From Lactobacillus johnsonii (lineage in GTDB: Bacteria; Bacillota; Bacilli; Lactobacillales; Lactobacillaceae): a stretch of 64,000 nt of DNA. Shown here piece after piece: positions 62,690 through 64,000 of this stretch (position 1 is its first letter; each line of letters begins with the position of its first letter). The notes below the pieces were generated by a model. It was not told the origin of the DNA and did not search any database. It saw only the letters and a program-made list of their open reading frames with translations. The position numbers and the translations under genes are program-made. The stretch is taken from positions 930,001 through 994,000 of the forward strand of contig NZ_CP047409.1 in NCBI RefSeq assembly GCF_013487865.1. Direction: 5' to 3'.

Positions 62690-63034
62690 ATGAAAAAACA
62701 TTTTATTTTTTTAGGCGCTGCTGGTGTAATTTATTACTCCTGGCTCCTAGCACTAATTTTTGCAGCCTTTATTGTCGGGTATGAAAGCAATAAAGCAATT
62801 AGCTATCCTGCACTTAACTTAGGAGCTATTTTTGTGGTTATAGTTATTTATACCTGGTTTAATTCTTATTTTCAGAAAGAAGCAAGTGTTTACTGGCTAA
62901 AACTACCATATCGTCAGAAACTTCAGCTTCAAAATTTAAAGATTAAGTGGCAATGGAAGGCATTTGTTGTATATGAAGCAAAGAGTAAGATTAATACTTA
63001 CTTGCTTTTAGCACTTAAAAGAAAGAAGGAATGA
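62690..63034 (+). CDS. Small membrane protein, possibly EbsA-like
   Basis: This 114-residue protein has two N-terminal transmembrane helices (about residues 5-29 and 43-60), and a basic C-terminal half with [16 protein letters not shown]. The layout reminds of EbsA-family envelope proteins of Lactobacillales, but the match is weak. The stop overlaps the region of the fhs ribosome site (AAGGA at 63026-63030), suggesting translational coupling to fhs. Extended -10 TGTTACAAT at about 62640 could be its promoter. Confidence 0.5.
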   Translation: MKKHFIFLGAAGVIYYSWLLALIFAAFIVGYESNKAISYPALNLGAIFVVIVIYTWFNSYFQKEASVYWLKLPYRQKLQLQNLKIKWQWKAFVVYEAKSKINTYLLLALKRKKE

Positions 63035-63036
63035 AT

Positions 63037-64000
63037 TTGAAGTCAGATATTGAAATCGCACAAGACACTAAAGAATTACCTATTACAGAAATTGCAAAAA
63101 AAGTTGATCTTCAACCAGATGAAATTGAACTTTATGGTAATGATAAGGCTAAGATTAGCTGGAAGGGAATTAACAGAATTAAACAAGGTAAAAAGCTTGG
63201 TAAGCTAATTCTTGTTACTTCAATTAGTCCTACGCCAGCTGGTGAAGGAAAATCTACTATTACCATTGGTTTAGGGGATGCAATCAGCAACCAACTTCAC
63301 AAAAATACTTTAATTGCATTAAGAGAACCCTCAATGGGTCCTGTTTTTGGATTAAAAGGTGGTGCAACTGGTGGTGGATGTGCACAGATCATCCCAATGG
63401 AAGATATTAATTTACATTTTACTGGTGATATGCACGCATTAACTAGTGCAATTGATACTTTGGCTGCTTTAGTTGATAACTATATTTATCAAGATAATAG
63501 TCTAGAGCTAGATCCTAATCGTATCTTATTAAAACGTGGAATTGACGTTAATGATCGTACTTTAAGAAAAATCACTATCGGACAAGGTTCACGTTTTAAT
63601 GGAATAGAACATGAAGCTAGCTTTGCAATTATTGTAGCTAATGAATTAATGGCTATTTTATGTTTAGCAACTGATATTGATGACTTGAAAAAGCGCATTG
63701 GAAATATGCTAGTTGGCTTTTCTGTGAAAGATGAACCTGTTTATGTTAAAGACTTAGGGTTTGAGGGGGCAATTGCTGCGCTTTTATCAACCGCATTAAA
63801 GCCTAACTTAGTTCAAACACTTGAACATACCCCAGCAATTGTTCATGGCGGTCCATTTGCTAACATTGCTCATGGTGCTAATTCAGTAATTGCTACTAAT
63901 ACCGCTTTACACTTAAGCGACTATGTTTTGACTGAAGCTGGTTTTGGAGCAGACCTGGGTGGCCAAAAGTTTATGGATTTTGTTTCTAACCATTTAGATA
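63037..64000 (+). CDS. fhs: Formate-tetrahydrofolate ligase, partial
   Basis: The frame from TTG 63037 (AAGGA six bases upstream; an ATG at 63031 is too close to it) runs off the right edge, giving about 321 of the usual ~557 residues. Visible are [20 protein letters not shown], the ATP-binding [39 protein letters not shown] and [14 protein letters not shown]. It makes 10-formyl-THF from formate, THF and ATP, complementing FolD encoded at 25.9 kb. Confidence 0.95.
   Translation, partial: MKSDIEIAQDTKELPITEIAKKVDLQPDEIELYGNDKAKISWKGINRIKQGKKLGKLILVTSISPTPAGEGKSTITIGLGDAISNQLHKNTLIALREPSMGPVFGLKGGATGGGCAQIIPMEDINLHFTGDMHALTSAIDTLAALVDNYIYQDNSLELDPNRILLKRGIDVNDRTLRKITIGQGSRFNGIEHEASFAIIVANELMAILCLATDIDDLKKRIGNMLVGFSVKDEPVYVKDLGFEGAIAALLSTALKPNLVQTLEHTPAIVHGGPFANIAHGANSVIATNTALHLSDYVLTEAGFGADLGGQKFMDFVSNHLD

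Noticed and set aside
1-64000. CRISPR arrays, tRNA genes and 5S/16S/23S rRNA genes.
   Set aside because: No array of regularly spaced identical repeats, no TΨC/anticodon arms and no conserved 5S/16S/23S segments were seen on either strand; the only structural RNA recognised is RNase P RNA.

Overview
The window is low-GC, densely packed Firmicutes chromosome. Several neighbourhoods are typical of the order Lactobacillales and point to the Lactobacillus gasseri/johnsonii group: addB-addA-dinG-tseB-asnS-dnaD-nth, recU-pbp1A, ypsA-gpsB-rnpB-ypsC, a complete lower mevalonate operon, rbsD with a GRP-family RbsU transporter, and a cinnamoyl-esterase-like hydrolase. The species call is an inference from gene content, not a database result.

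Left part (1-13.7 kb): the start of an SPFH protein, two half-ABC exporters with a DUF4097 protein, a CofE-like ligase, an MFS permease, a nitroreductase and a decayed ABC ATPase fragment. A same-strand run of small enzymes follows (GNAT, glycosyltransferase-like, HIT, DUF2785, MazG-like, DUF6176, tyrosine phosphatase). Middle left (13.8-25.8 kb): a protein joining a PLD-type nuclease domain to a P-loop NTPase, an esterase, then a long plus-strand run of acetyltransferases, Nudix hydrolases, a P-loop kinase, an aminoglycoside-phosphotransferase-like protein, three tandem nucleoside phosphorylase paralogues, an ASCH protein and a histidine phosphatase. A YafQ/DinJ-type toxin-antitoxin pair sits on the opposite strand inside this run.

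Middle (25.9-38.5 kb): folD, the ribose genes, an AAC(3)-like acetyltransferase with a short peptide ORF and a frameshifted MFS gene upstream of it, a second pair of half-ABC exporters whose last member is frameshifted, and the minus-strand mevalonate operon mvk-mvaD-mvaK2-fni. The two half-ABC operons share a promoter layout with three direct repeats spaced 21-22 bp. This looks like the binding array of a LytTR-type response regulator and is the best regulatory signal in the window.

Right part (38.5-64 kb): core DNA repair, translation, cell-wall and RNA-processing genes. An IS3-family element with a 4-bp target duplication has landed in the hairpin terminator between nth and pbp1A, and its transposase orfB is frameshifted. 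The AddB, DinG and Nth proteins all lack the cysteines that would hold an Fe-S cluster in better-known relatives, fitting an iron-sparing lifestyle. The window ends inside fhs, which with folD supplies folate one-carbon units. No tRNA, 5S/16S/23S rRNA or CRISPR array was recognised.
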